Shown: positions 46,022 through 54,727 of the stretch, piece after piece
How the letters are laid out: each line of letters opens with the position of its first letter
How positions within the stretch are numbered: the stretch's first letter is position 1
From: Actinomyces israelii DSM 43320
GTDB lineage: Bacteria; Actinomycetota; Actinomycetes; Actinomycetales; Actinomycetaceae
NCBI RefSeq assembly: GCF_000711965.1
Contig: NZ_JONS01000005.1
Location: 62,001-126,000, forward strand
Direction: 5' to 3'
DNA: 64,000 bases
The notes under the pieces: model-generated
What the model saw: the letters and a program-made list of their open reading frames with translations, nothing else
Told to the model about the DNA's origin: nothing
Database searches by the model: none
Translations under genes and position numbers: made by a program

Positions 46022-47573
46022 CGGTGGTCGTCCTCTCGTGGGTGCGGACTGTGCCGCTCGTGCCGCTTGTGCCGGTCGCGTCGGTCGCGTCGGTCGCGTC
46101 GGTCGCGTCGGTAGTCTCGCCCGCGTCACTCATCTCTTTGCTGACGCGCACAGTCATGTCCGTGAAGAACCTGGTGAACCCGGAGTCCTGCCGGTCCGGC
46201 GAGGCCATCTGGACGAGAGCCCCGTCATCGGTCTCGGTCACTCGCACCCACAGCCGCCGGTGCCGGGCGAGCATCGTCATGCAGGTGCCGACGAACAGCA
46301 GGAGGAACCCGAACCACACGAGCCCGGTCCCCGGGTCCTTCTTGACGATCATTCCGGTGAACTGCTGCTCCCGCTCGAAGGTGAAGGTGTAGTCCCCCAG
46401 GGGCGTCGGGGTACCCGTGTCGAGCGTGGTCCTGTCAACGGGGTTGCTCGTGTCGCCCTCGTAGATCTCGATCCCCACCTGGCCGGGCTCGATGCCGGTG
46501 GCGGTCTGGCCGGAGGCCGATCCGACGACGACGAGGGTGTTGCCGTCGGGCAGGGTGGTGCGCCCGTAGATGAGCTTCTTGTCCTTGGTGGTCCGTTCCA
46601 GGGCGACGCCGTCGTGGAAGACCTCCGCCCCGGAGGAGTCGGTGATCCTCAGGACGGCGGCCACGCCGAAGTAGGCCTGGTGGAACATGACGCCGTCGTA
46701 GGACAGGGGGGAGTTGATCCGCACCTGGCGGCCGGCCACCTGGCGGTCACCGTCGTAGAGCACCAGATCGGAGACGTAGTCCTTGGGGGAGCCGTCGTCG
46801 TAGTAGGTGTCCTGGAACCCCTTGGCCTCGGCCACCAGGGTGGTGCCGTGGCCGACGTCCTTGGGGTAGCCGACGGTCAGGGTGAACTGCTGGTCGCGGA
46901 AACCGGTGAAGGAGGAGACGACGAAGCCGGCCATAATGATCACGAAGGCGGTGTGGGCGAAGATGGTGCCGAAGGGCCCCCAGGAGCAGCGGTCGATGTA
47001 GGCGCTGCGGCCGGGGCCGCTGCCGTCGATGATCACCCGCATGCGGTGCCCGCGGGCGTCGGCGCAGACGGTCTCGAAGGCCTTCTCGGCGCTGACCGGG
47101 GCGGTGAAGCGGGAGCGCAGCCGGGCGCGGTCGAAGAACCGGGCGGTCACCCTGACGCGCGGGTGGCGGGCGGCCCTCCAGATGATCGGCAGCCGGTGCA
47201 CGGTGCACGCGATGATCGAGGCGGCGAGCAGCCCCATCACCATCAGGAACGGGATCGAGGTGAACATGGTGAAGACGCCGGCCCTGTGCAGGACGCCGGT
47301 CCAGCCGCCGTAGACCTGCCGGGCCTGCTCCAGCCACCGGGTGGTGGCCTCCGGGTCGCTTCTGACCTCGGCCGGCATCTGCGCGAAGAGCACGCCCAGG
47401 AGCGAGAGCAGTCCCGCCAGCAGGAGGAGGACCAGGCCGACGACCTTCTTGTAGAAGAAGGCGTAGATCTGCCCCAGGACCTGCCCCGGGGAGAGGGCGG
47501 CCGGGTCGTCCAGGCCGTCCACCGGAGCGGAGCTGTTCGTCCGGCTCTCCTTCGGGGTGATGTCCTCGCTCAT
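46014..47573 (-). CDS. resB: Cytochrome c biogenesis protein ResB
   Basis: About 519 aa from ATG 47573 (GAGG upstream); the frame extension to 47597 is unneeded. Helices flank a large extracytoplasmic domain, as in System II ResB/Ccs1: FAQMPAEVRSDPEATTRWLEQARQVYGGWTG, FAHTAFVIIMAGFVVSSFTGFRDQQFTLTVG, and a final helix GLVWFGFLLLFVGTCMTML. The C-terminus is a low-complexity TDATDATDAT tail encoded by simple repeats (about 46070-46115). Partner of CcsA. Confidence 0.95.
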   Translation of the reverse strand: MSEDITPKESRTNSSAPVDGLDDPAALSPGQVLGQIYAFFYKKVVGLVLLLLAGLLSLLGVLFAQMPAEVRSDPEATTRWLEQARQVYGGWTGVLHRAGVFTMFTSIPFLMVMGLLAASIIACTVHRLPIIWRAARHPRVRVTARFFDRARLRSRFTAPVSAEKAFETVCADARGHRMRVIIDGSGPGRSAYIDRCSWGPFGTIFAHTAFVIIMAGFVVSSFTGFRDQQFTLTVGYPKDVGHGTTLVAEAKGFQDTYYDDGSPKDYVSDLVLYDGDRQVAGRQVRINSPLSYDGVMFHQAYFGVAAVLRITDSSGAEVFHDGVALERTTKDKKLIYGRTTLPDGNTLVVVGSASGQTATGIEPGQVGIEIYEGDTSNPVDRTTLDTGTPTPLGDYTFTFEREQQFTGMIVKKDPGTGLVWFGFLLLFVGTCMTMLARHRRLWVRVTETDDGALVQMASPDRQDSGFTRFFTDMTVRVSKEMSDAGETTDATDATDATDATGTSGTSGTVRTHERTTTDD

Positions 47574-47586
47574 CCGCTGCCTCTCC

Positions 47587-48276
47587 TCAGATCCCAAGCT
47601 CCGGGACCAGACCGGCCAGCTTGGCGAACAGGTTGGTGATCATGAGAAAGCCGACGGCCACCAGCAGGCTCCCGCTCGCCAGCGAGACGCCCACGTGGTG
47701 GCGCCGGAACCAGTCGAAGCGCCTGGTGACCTGCGCGGACCCGAGGGCGACGGCGACGATCGGCGCGCCCAGGCCCAGGCAGTAGGCGCTCATGAGGGAG
47801 ACGCCCGACCAGGCCGTGGCGCTCATGGTCGCCAGGGCGAGGATGCCGCTGAGGATCGGCCCGATGCACGGGGTCCAGCCCGCGCCGAAGACGACGCCCA
47901 TGAGGCCGGCGCGCAGCGGCGAGGCGCTCCCCCGCGGCATGGAGGCCCGCACCATGCCGTTGAGCGGGCCGATGCTCAGGACCCCCGCCACGTGCAGGCC
48001 CATGAACACCAGGACGGCCCCGCCGGCGATGCGGGCGTAGACCGCGTAGGGGCCGAGCGACCGCCCGACCAGGCCCAGCGACGCCCACAGCGCGATGAAG
48101 ACCGCGGAGAACCCCGCGACGAAGCACAGCGCATTGCCCAGGGCCGCGCGCCCGCTCACCCGCCCGGCGCCCGTCCCCACGAGCTGGCCGACGAAGGCCG
48201 GGACGATGGGCAGGAAGCAGGGGGAGGCGAAGGAGACAAGTCCCGCGAGCAGGGCCACCGGAAGCGTGATCTCCAT
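47587..48276 (-). CDS. ccdA: CcdA-type thiol-disulfide transporter
   Basis: 229 aa from ATG 48276, with GGAGG upstream. Six helices; the redox Cys are in FASPCFLPIVPAFVGQL and AGWTPCIGPILSGIL, each beside the family prolines. CcdA passes electrons from cytoplasmic thioredoxin across the membrane to ResA-like proteins, here the 44260 product in the same operon. Starts 4 nt after the TPR gene ends. Confidence 0.95.
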   Translation of the reverse strand: MEITLPVALLAGLVSFASPCFLPIVPAFVGQLVGTGAGRVSGRAALGNALCFVAGFSAVFIALWASLGLVGRSLGPYAVYARIAGGAVLVFMGLHVAGVLSIGPLNGMVRASMPRGSASPLRAGLMGVVFGAGWTPCIGPILSGILALATMSATAWSGVSLMSAYCLGLGAPIVAVALGSAQVTRRFDWFRRHHVGVSLASGSLLVAVGFLMITNLFAKLAGLVPELGI

Positions 48277-48280
48277 GCGG

Positions 48281-49273
48281 CTACCCTCCGGCCGACGGCG
48301 TCGCAGGTGCTGGCGTCGCCGTGGGGGAGGCGGTGGCAATGCGGCTCAGGTGGGTGCGCACGCCCGCCGCCAGCTCCGAGTCGGGGGAGATCTCGAGCAC
48401 CTTGTTCCAGCACTCGACCGCGCGCCCGGTGTCCGGCGGCGTCTTGGCCATGTAGAGGAACCCCAGGTTGTACCAGGGCTCGGCGACACCGGGATCCACT
48501 TCGGCCGCGCGCCGCCAGTGCTTCTCCGCGGCGTCGTACTGGTTCGACCCGTACTCCGCGCTGCCGATCGCCAGGAGCGCGTCCAGGTTATTGGGGTCGA
48601 TGTCGAGGACCTGCTGCAGCCAGGTGATGGAGTCCTGGTACAGGTCCGCCTTGAGGTACATGACGCCCAGCTCCTGGCGGGCCGTGATGTTCGTGGAGTC
48701 CGCCTCGGCCTCGGCCTTGAGCGAGGCCTCCTTGTCGGTGTCGACCGGCTCGGCCTGGTCCATCGCGGCCACGGCGGAGGGGTCCGCGCTGGCGCCGACC
48801 GCCGGATGGTTGGACGGCATGGTCATGGCCGACCCGTCCTGGCCCGCCTGCCCGATCAGCCCCATCTGCCGGACAATGATGACGACGGCGGCAGCCAGGA
48901 GCATGACCAGCACCAGGTTCACCCGGGAGACCCCGGTCCGCTGCTCCAGCTTCGACGCCGGGCGCGGGCGGTTCTTCGCAGTCCGGGGCGCCCGCGGGGC
49001 CGGCTCCTCGTCGTCCTCCCCCAGGATGTCCTCGACATCGGCTGCCCGCTCGTCGTCGGCGCCCTTCTGCCCGCCGTCGCCACTCTTGCCGCCGGGGCGC
49101 TTCGGCTTCCGCCCGGCCCCGGGGCCTGCGGGCCCCGCCTTCTCGGCCCCGTCGCTCTCGGCGCCCTCGAGCTGGGCCAGCTGCTCGCCGGCCCAGCCCT
49201 TGAGGTGCTCCGGAGCGGTGGCGAGGAAGGATGCCAGCTCCTCCCGGTCCACTCCGCCGCCTTCAGGCGTCAT
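48281..49273 (-). CDS. Membrane-anchored TPR protein (NrfG/CcmI-like assembly factor)
   Basis: 330 aa. The N-terminal 110 residues are charged and cytoplasmic; one helix (LVLVMLLAAAVVIIVRQMG) follows. Residues about 195-310 hold three TPR-type repeats: ARQELGVMYLKADLYQDSI, DALLAIGSAEYGSNQYDAA and EPWYNLGFLYMAKTPP. Position between nrfA and ccdA suggests a chaperone for apocytochrome during heme attachment, analogous to NrfG or CcmI, though sequence alone shows only the TPR fold. Confidence 0.85.
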   Translation of the reverse strand: MTPEGGGVDREELASFLATAPEHLKGWAGEQLAQLEGAESDGAEKAGPAGPGAGRKPKRPGGKSGDGGQKGADDERAADVEDILGEDDEEPAPRAPRTAKNRPRPASKLEQRTGVSRVNLVLVMLLAAAVVIIVRQMGLIGQAGQDGSAMTMPSNHPAVGASADPSAVAAMDQAEPVDTDKEASLKAEAEADSTNITARQELGVMYLKADLYQDSITWLQQVLDIDPNNLDALLAIGSAEYGSNQYDAAEKHWRRAAEVDPGVAEPWYNLGFLYMAKTPPDTGRAVECWNKVLEISPDSELAAGVRTHLSRIATASPTATPAPATPSAGG

Positions 49274-49319
49274 CGCCTCGCACCACTCCCCCGCATGTCT
49301 GCGATCCCATCAGCCGCAA

Positions 49320-50873
49320 TCACTTCTTCCCGGTCGGCAGGTGCTGCTCCGGGACCGCCGGGGCGACGCCGTTGTCGACCTCGACCCCGCGCAGCGCCAG
49401 CTGGCCGGAGCGCGCCCAGTCGGTCGCCTGGTTGAGGATGGAGATCGAGTACGCCGGAGCGTGGAAGCCGCGCCCGTTCTCGGAGAAGGAGTAGTCGACG
49501 ACGAACTGCGCCTTGCGCTGGTAGTCGCGCGCCGTCGCCAGCTGCGCCTCGGTGGCCGAGCCGTTGCCGGCGGCCGTGGTGATATCGGTGATCAGGGCGT
49601 CGAGGGCCGTGAAGCTCACGTTCAGCGAGCTCTGCCAGCGGGTCTGGATGCCCTCGACGCGCTCGCGCATCTCGGAGGCGCTCGAGTGGTGGCAGGTCAG
49701 GCAGGAGGAGTTGATCGTGTCCTCGTTCGCCATGGGGCTCATGATCTGGTGGTTCGAGACCTTCGACGCCCCCTCGCGGTTGTACGCCATGTGGCAGTCG
49801 GCGCAGGTGACGCCGTTGGCCGCGTGAATGCCCTGCGACCAGGTCTCGAAGTCGGGGTGCTGCGCCTTGAGAATCGAGGCGCCGCTCTCCTCGTGGGTGA
49901 AGTCGGTCCAGCCGACCTCGTCGTAGTAGTCCATCGCGTCGTAGACGGTCAGGCCCTTCTTCCACGGGAATGTCAGGGTCTTGCCCTCGCCGGCGAAGTA
50001 GTACTCGACGTGGCACTGCGCGCACACGTAGGTGCGCATCTCCTCATTGGTGGCGTCGCGGTTGACGTCGTAGTCGGTGATGCCCTCCGCGGCCTTGGCC
50101 TGCTTAATGCCCTCCATGAATGCCGGACGGGTGATCGTCAGCTCCATGGTCTTGGGATCGTGGCAGTCGATGCAGGCGATGGACGAGGAGGCGTGCTCGA
50201 CCGCCTCGCCGTAGGACATCGCGTTCATGGCGTCGAACCCGGCCTTGCGGTCCCCGTTGCCGAGCTCGTCATAGACCTCGGGCATTGAGGCGTGGCAGTT
50301 CAGGCAGGTTCCGGGCTGCTTGAAGGGGGGCTTGGTCCGCTTGGTGTTCTTCTGGTCCTCCAGCGCCCACTCGTGCCCGCGGGGCTCGGTGTAGTCGACG
50401 GAGAACGCGTAGCCGCGCCACATCCGCTTGGCCCGAGTCTCCATGTCGATGCGGGAGAGCGTGTGGTACTCGCGAGGGTCCTCGGCGGTGGGGGTGACCT
50501 TGACGAAATCGCCGTCGGTGTCCTCGATGGTCTTCTTGTACTGCTCGTACTGGATGGGGAAGTTCTCGCCCCACACGGCCGGGTCGTAGGTCGTGTCGGT
50601 CAGCTGAACCACCTGGGCGAAGGGCCACTTCGCCTCCTGCTTGTGCTCGACGATCGTGGTCAGCAGCCAGGTCAGAGCCGCCGAGCCGACGGCGACGACG
50701 ACAAGGACGGCGATCGGCACCCACCGCCTGCGCGGACCGGTCCAGGAGGTGCGCCTCCTGCGCTTCCCGCGGCGATCGGCGCGCGTATCGGCGTCGTCGT
50801 CGAAGTCCTCGACGTCGGCGGGCTTCTCCGCGTCGGTGACGGGCACCTCGGCGTCGTCGTTCTCGGTACTCAT
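49320..50873 (-). CDS. nrfA: Pentaheme nitrite reductase NrfA (ammonia-forming)
   Basis: 517 aa. After an Arg-rich cytoplasmic N-terminus comes one helix (WVPIAVLVVVAVGSAALTWLL). Five CxxCH heme motifs lie at about residues 190 (CLNCH), 232 (CIDCH), 282 (CAQCH), 355 (CADCH) and 389 (CLTCH). The order fits NrfA; the first motif, which binds the catalytic heme, is CxxCH instead of the enterobacterial CxxCK. It reduces nitrite to ammonia with six electrons from NrfH. Membrane anchoring of NrfA itself is less usual than a cleaved signal. Confidence 0.95.
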   Translation of the reverse strand: MSTENDDAEVPVTDAEKPADVEDFDDDADTRADRRGKRRRRTSWTGPRRRWVPIAVLVVVAVGSAALTWLLTTIVEHKQEAKWPFAQVVQLTDTTYDPAVWGENFPIQYEQYKKTIEDTDGDFVKVTPTAEDPREYHTLSRIDMETRAKRMWRGYAFSVDYTEPRGHEWALEDQKNTKRTKPPFKQPGTCLNCHASMPEVYDELGNGDRKAGFDAMNAMSYGEAVEHASSSIACIDCHDPKTMELTITRPAFMEGIKQAKAAEGITDYDVNRDATNEEMRTYVCAQCHVEYYFAGEGKTLTFPWKKGLTVYDAMDYYDEVGWTDFTHEESGASILKAQHPDFETWSQGIHAANGVTCADCHMAYNREGASKVSNHQIMSPMANEDTINSSCLTCHHSSASEMRERVEGIQTRWQSSLNVSFTALDALITDITTAAGNGSATEAQLATARDYQRKAQFVVDYSFSENGRGFHAPAYSISILNQATDWARSGQLALRGVEVDNGVAPAVPEQHLPTGKK

Positions 50874-50879
50874 GTCGCA

Positions 50880-51428
50880 TCACCTCTTGTGCCCGACGCC
50901 GTCGTGGCAGTGGATGCACGACACCGTCTCACCCTTGTGGGTCGAACTGTTAGTAGCCTGCTCCACGTAGTCGGAGTGACAGTAGAGGCAGGCGGCCTCG
51001 GTGATCTCGCGATTGTGCTCGCGGATCTGAATATTCTCCGGATAGTTCTGGAACGTGAACTTCAACGAGTGCCAGAAGCCGTTGTCCGCCTTGTTGATGT
51101 ACTTGTGGACGATGCTGTCGTGCGGGGCGTGGCAGGAGTTGCAGGTGGCGACGTCGTGGTGGCTGCCCTTCTGCCACCCCTCGTACTCCTCGCGCATGGC
51201 GTGGCAGTTCGCGCAGGTGGCGGGGTCGTCGCCGAGGTAGCCGGTGACGCCCGAGTACTGCAGCGTGAACAGGCCCACACCCAGGACAGCGCCGAGCAGC
51301 GCCGCCAGAGCGATCCCCGACCACCCGGCGAAGGCGCGCGTGAAGCCGCGCCACAGCGACTTGATGAGACGTCTCACACGGCCCTCCCCTGCACCTGGTC
51401 GTGTCCCGGTCTCGCTGCGCGTCGTCAT
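50880..51428 (-). CDS. nrfH: Tetraheme quinol dehydrogenase NrfH
   Basis: 182 aa from ATG 51428; the frame could extend to 51464. An N-terminal helix (GIALAALLGAVLGVGLFTL) anchors a NapC/NirT-type cytochrome with four CxxCH motifs near residues 70 (CANCH), 95 (CNSCH), 145 (CLYCH) and 169 (CIHCH). It oxidises menaquinol and passes electrons to NrfA. It is the first gene of the seven-gene operon running to 44260, which contains everything needed to make and mature the enzyme. Confidence 0.95.
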   Translation of the reverse strand: MTTRSETGTRPGAGEGRVRRLIKSLWRGFTRAFAGWSGIALAALLGAVLGVGLFTLQYSGVTGYLGDDPATCANCHAMREEYEGWQKGSHHDVATCNSCHAPHDSIVHKYINKADNGFWHSLKFTFQNYPENIQIREHNREITEAACLYCHSDYVEQATNSSTHKGETVSCIHCHDGVGHKR

Positions 51429-51516
51429 CGACCCTGCGCTCGCCGGACAGAACAAGGATAGCACACAACGTCATCAAAGTTGAGGTTCAGCACACGCGGC
51501 CCCGCCCCCGCCCCGC

Positions 51517-51551
51517 CGAGATCGGTCGAGCTCCGGCTTGAGACCGGTCCG
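51517..51551 (+). repeat. GATCGG 22-bp repeat, two units
   Basis: GCCGAGATCGGTCGAGCTCCG then a variant second unit GAGACCGGTCC, upstream of nrfH. Confidence 0.75.
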
Positions 51552-51571
51552 AACGCACAGACACGCGCAGA

Positions 51572-51616
51572 GGCGGCCCGGACCGAGAGCATACAGCGCT
51601 CGCGGTCCGGGCCGCC
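51572..51616 (-). terminator. Stem-loop after tpx
   Basis: 14-bp perfect arms (GGCGGCCCGGACCG and complement) around a 17-nt loop, 46 bp past the tpx stop. Likely separates tpx from the nrf operon. Confidence 0.7.
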
Positions 51617-51661
51617 CCCGGGCCGTCGTCCCCGCAGGCCCGGACCGACCCGCGGGATGCG

Positions 51662-52159
51662 TCAGGACAGGGCGGCGACGGCCGCCTCGTAGTCGGGCTC
51701 CTCGCCGATCTCAGAAACCTGCTGGGTGTAGAGCACCGTCCCGTCGGCGTCGAGCACGACGACCGCGCGCGAGAGCAGGCCGGCCAGCGGGCTGTCGGTC
51801 AGGGTGACGCCGTAGTCCTCGCCGAAGGCGGAGCGGAAGGCCGAGGCCGTGACGACGTCGTCGAGCCCCTCGGCGCCGCAGAAGCGCGCCTGCGCGAAGG
51901 GCAGGTCCTTCGAGACGCAGACCACGACGGTGTTGGCCAGACCGGAGGCGCGCCTGTTGAACTCGCGCACGCTCGTGGCGCACACGCCGGTGTCCACCGA
52001 CGGGAAGATGTTGAGCACGACGCGGCGGCCGGACAGGGACTCGGAGTCGATCGGGCCGAGGTCGGCGCCGACCAGCTCGAAGGCCGGGGCGTGCGAGCCG
52101 ACGGCGGGCAGCTCGCCGACGGAGTGAACGGGAGAACCGTGGAGCGTCATAGAAGCCAT
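51662..52159 (-). CDS. tpx: Thiol peroxidase Tpx
   Basis: 165 aa from ATG 52159 (MASMTLHG), with a possible start at 52150. A 2-Cys peroxiredoxin: the peroxidatic Cys is in [17 protein letters not shown] and the resolving Cys in QARFCGAEG, as in Tpx enzymes. It reduces hydroperoxides with thioredoxin. The longer frame to 52207 lacks support. Monocistronic by position, between a stem-loop and the SDR gene. Confidence 0.96.
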   Translation of the reverse strand: MASMTLHGSPVHSVGELPAVGSHAPAFELVGADLGPIDSESLSGRRVVLNIFPSVDTGVCATSVREFNRRASGLANTVVVCVSKDLPFAQARFCGAEGLDDVVTASAFRSAFGEDYGVTLTDSPLAGLLSRAVVVLDADGTVLYTQQVSEIGEEPDYEAAVAALS

Positions 52160-52211
52160 GCATTCATCATGGCAGTTAATAGGTGGACGCTCCAGTGAGA
52201 TGCACAACCTT

Positions 52212-53042
52212 TCACTGAGGCCCGCCCGAGCTCCCGCGCCCGGCCACGCGCCGCACGAGCCAGCGCGGGGCGAGCCGCAGGGCGGCGTTGACCGTCCGGT
52301 AGCGCGCGCTCGGCGTGCAGATGACCTGGCCCCGGCGCACGGCGTCCAGGGCGGCGCGCGCCACGTCCTCGGCCCGCAGCCAGACGACGCCCGGCCACGC
52401 CGTCTCGTCCATGCCGGCCCGCCGGTGGAACTCGGTGCGGGTCATGCCCGGGTTGACCACCGTCGCCGTCACCCCGGTGCCGCGTAGCTCGGAGGCGAGC
52501 CCCTCAGTGAAGGTCCGCACCCAGGCCTTGTGGGCGGCGTAGGTCCCCATGGCCGTCAGCGCCGTCACGCTGGAGATGTTGAGGACGGCGCCGTGGCCGC
52601 GCGTCACCATCCCGGGCAGCACCGCGTGCGTGAGCTCCATGACCGCATCCACCATGACCGCCAGGGCGCGCCGCTCCTGAGCCAGCTCGCCGCCCACGAA
52701 GGGCTGGCCGACTGCGAAGCCCGCGTTGTTGACGAGCAGGTCGATCGGACGGGCGGCGACGTCGTCAGCCCCGCGGGGGCGCTCGGTCGACGCGGCCGCA
52801 CGCGCCACGGTGGGCTCCAGCCGCAGGCGACCGGCGACGGCCGCCCGGCCCGCAGGTGTTGACAGGTCCGCGGGCAGCACCTCGACGCCGACGCCGGCGA
52901 CCTGGCAGAGCTGCTCGGCGACGGCCGTCAGACTCTCCCGGCTGCGCGCGACCAGGACCAGGTCATGGTGCGCCTCGGCCAGCTGCCACGCCAGCTCGAG
53001 GCCGATGCCGGCGGTGGCGCCGGTGATCAGTGCGGTTCCCAT
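52212..53042 (-). CDS. Short-chain dehydrogenase/reductase
   Basis: 276 aa. The cofactor motif TGATAGIG at residues 7-14, NNAGFAVG, and the catalytic set Ser (LNISSVTAL) and YxxxK (YAAHK) define a classical SDR; the [11 protein letters not shown] segment with Arg suggests NADP preference. Substrate unknown. ATG 53042 is preceded at 6 nt by TAGGCT and by the 19-bp promoter motif shared with pyrE, the 56513 reductase and the Nudix gene. A CCTCCT in the spacer is not a ribosome binding site in this orientation. Confidence 0.92.
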   Translation of the reverse strand: MGTALITGATAGIGLELAWQLAEAHHDLVLVARSRESLTAVAEQLCQVAGVGVEVLPADLSTPAGRAAVAGRLRLEPTVARAAASTERPRGADDVAARPIDLLVNNAGFAVGQPFVGGELAQERRALAVMVDAVMELTHAVLPGMVTRGHGAVLNISSVTALTAMGTYAAHKAWVRTFTEGLASELRGTGVTATVVNPGMTRTEFHRRAGMDETAWPGVVWLRAEDVARAALDAVRRGQVICTPSARYRTVNAALRLAPRWLVRRVAGRGSSGGPQ

Positions 53043-53048
53043 AGGAGG

Positions 53049-53067
53049 AGCCTAGATGATCGGCTCC
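53049..53067 (-). promoter_or_regulatory. 19-bp promoter motif of the SDR gene
   Basis: GGAGCCGATCATCTAGGCT on the minus strand, ending 6 nt before the start codon. Confidence 0.75.
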
Positions 53068-53106
53068 CCGCGAGCGGCCTGTGCGCGTCCGCGTCGCCCG
53101 GCCAGT

Positions 53107-53174
53107 CCGAGATCGACGCTCTCGGACGAGATCGGCGGCGACGCCGTCTCTCGTGCGAAAATGTCCGTCCCGAC
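53107..53174. repeat. Diverged copy of the GAGATAGACATTTTCGG palindrome
   Basis: Similar order of segments to 30756-30825 (CTCGGACGAGATCGGCGGCG... and TCGTGCGAAAATGTCCGTC) with several substitutions; it lies just upstream of the macro-domain gene and partly overlaps its probable promoter. Confidence 0.65.
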
Positions 53175-53198
53175 GCAGAACGCAGGAGGAGCCCGCCC

Positions 53199-53670
53199 AT
53201 GATCCAGCACGCCCGGGGCGACATCCTGGCGGCCGACGTCGAGGCGCTGGTCAACGCCGTCAACACCGTCGGCGTCATGGGCAAGGGGCTGGCCCTCGCA
53301 GTTCAAGCGGGCCTACCCGGACATGTTCGACAGCTACCGCGACGCGGCCCGGCGCGGGGAGCTGAGCCCAGGGCGCATGCACGTGTGGCCCACGCGGGCC
53401 GACGGCAACCCGAGGTACATCATCAACTTCCCGACCAAACGGCACTGGCGGTCGGCCTCCCGGCTCGCGGACATCGAGACGGGCCTGGCGAGCCTCGTCG
53501 AGACGGTCGTGGGGCTCGGAGTCTCCTCCCTGGCGATCCCGCCGCTGGGCTGCGGGCACGGCGGGCTCGACTGGGGACGGGTGCGCCCCCTCATCGAGGA
53601 GGCCCTCGCCGCGCTGCCCGGGGTCACGGCCGTGCTCTACCTCCCGGCCGACGACGCCCCGCACGGCTAG
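53199..53670 (+). pseudogene. Macro-domain (DarG-like ADP-ribose hydrolase) gene with a 1-nt frameshift
   Basis: ATG 53199 has AGGAGG upstream. The first 33 codons give MIQHARGDILAADVEALVNA and VNTVGVMGKGLAL, the macro-domain ADP-ribose loop. One extra G near 53298 shifts the frame; deleting it restores ALQFKRAYPDMFDSYRDAAR and continues through YIINFPTKRHWR and SLAIPPLGCGHGGLDW to the stop. The restored 156-residue protein would be a complete DarG-type macro domain. No DarT toxin is next to it. A sequencing error would look the same. Confidence 0.82.
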
Positions 53671-53767
53671 AAGCACGACGACGATCGCGCCGCGGACGCC
53701 CGCACGGCTGAGCCCGCCTCCCCGCCGTCCTCACTACCCTGCCCGCCTCCCCCGCTACCCTGGGGCC

Positions 53768-54640
53768 ATGCGCCTGGCCACCTGGAACGTCAACTCCGTC
53801 CGCACCCGCGTCGACCGCGTCATCGCCTTCCTGGAGCGCGAGGACATCGACGTGCTGGCCATGCAGGAGATCAAGTGCAGGCCCGACCAGTTCCCCCGCG
53901 CCCCCTTCGAGGCCGCGGGCTATGAGCTGGCCGTGCACGGCCTGGACCAGTGGAACGGGGTGGCGATCGCCTCGCGGGTGGGGCTGACCGACGTCGTCAC
54001 CGAGTTCCCCGGGCAGCCGGGATGGGCCAGGAAGGAGGGCGCGGCCGCCGCCGTCGAGGCCCGGGCGCTCGGGGCGACCGTGGGCGCGCGAGACGCTTCG
54101 GACGACGGGAGGGCAGGCACGACTGAGACGAGCGGACCAGGGGCGCCGTCGTCGGGCGCGGTGCGGCTGTGGAGCCTGTACGTGCCCAACGGGCGGGAGC
54201 TCGCCCACCCGCACTACCGCTACAAGCTGGCCTGGCTGGCGGCGCTGCGCGAGGACGTCGGGCGGTGGCTGGCGGAGGAGCCCGGGCAGGCGCTCGCGCT
54301 GGTCGGCGACTGGAACGTGGCGCCGCGCGACGAGGACGTGTGGGACATGAGCGTCTTCGAGGACGCCACCCACGTCTCGGAGCCCGAGCGGGCGGCCTTC
54401 CGGGCGTTCGAGGAGGCGGGGCTGGCCGAGGTGACCCGCGGGCGCGTCACCAACTACACCTACTGGGACTACCAGAAGCTGCGCTTCCCGCGCAACGAGG
54501 GCATGCGCATCGACTTCATCTACGGCTCGGCGGCGCTGGCGTCACGGGTGACCGGCGCGGCCATCGACCGCGACGAGCGCAAGGGCAAGGGCGCCTCCGA
54601 CCACGTGCCCGTCATTATCGACATCGCCGACGCCGCCTGA
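53768..54640 (+). CDS. xth: Exodeoxyribonuclease III
   Basis: 290 aa AP endonuclease/3' exonuclease of base-excision repair. MRLATWNVNSVRTR and LAMQEIKC hold the metal-binding Asn and Glu; LVGDWNVAPRDEDVWD and GMRIDFIYGS plus ASDHVPV are the remaining EEP-family motifs. An insert of about 35 residues (residues 95-135, Ala/Gly/Ser-rich) is not usual. TACCCT lies 6 nt before the ATG, with no ribosome binding site: probably leaderless. Confidence 0.96.
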   Translation: MRLATWNVNSVRTRVDRVIAFLEREDIDVLAMQEIKCRPDQFPRAPFEAAGYELAVHGLDQWNGVAIASRVGLTDVVTEFPGQPGWARKEGAAAAVEARALGATVGARDASDDGRAGTTETSGPGAPSSGAVRLWSLYVPNGRELAHPHYRYKLAWLAALREDVGRWLAEEPGQALALVGDWNVAPRDEDVWDMSVFEDATHVSEPERAAFRAFEEAGLAEVTRGRVTNYTYWDYQKLRFPRNEGMRIDFIYGSAALASRVTGAAIDRDERKGKGASDHVPVIIDIADAA

Positions 54641-54644
54641 CGCG

Positions 54645-54716
54645 CTTACTACGCTCCTTTGTCCCTTACTGTACGAGGAAAAGGAGCGTAGTAAGGAACA
54701 AAGGAGCGTAGTAAGC
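54645..54716. repeat. CTTACTACGCTCCTTT palindromic element, copy 2
   Basis: Differs from copy 1 (12297-12368) by one base in the loop. It sits between the convergent ends of xth and the serine hydrolase gene, a position suited to a bidirectional terminator. Confidence 0.88.
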
Positions 54717-54727
54717 GCGGCGGACGG

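Noticed and set aside
44501-47639. Long plus-strand frames across the cytochrome c assembly genes
   Set aside because: Antisense shadows; the minus strand carries ResA, CcsA and ResB motifs with overlapping stops and starts.
53049-53067. AGGAGG just before the SDR start as a ribosome binding site
   Set aside because: AGGAGG is on the plus strand; on the coding strand the sequence is CCTCCT, which cannot pair with 16S rRNA.
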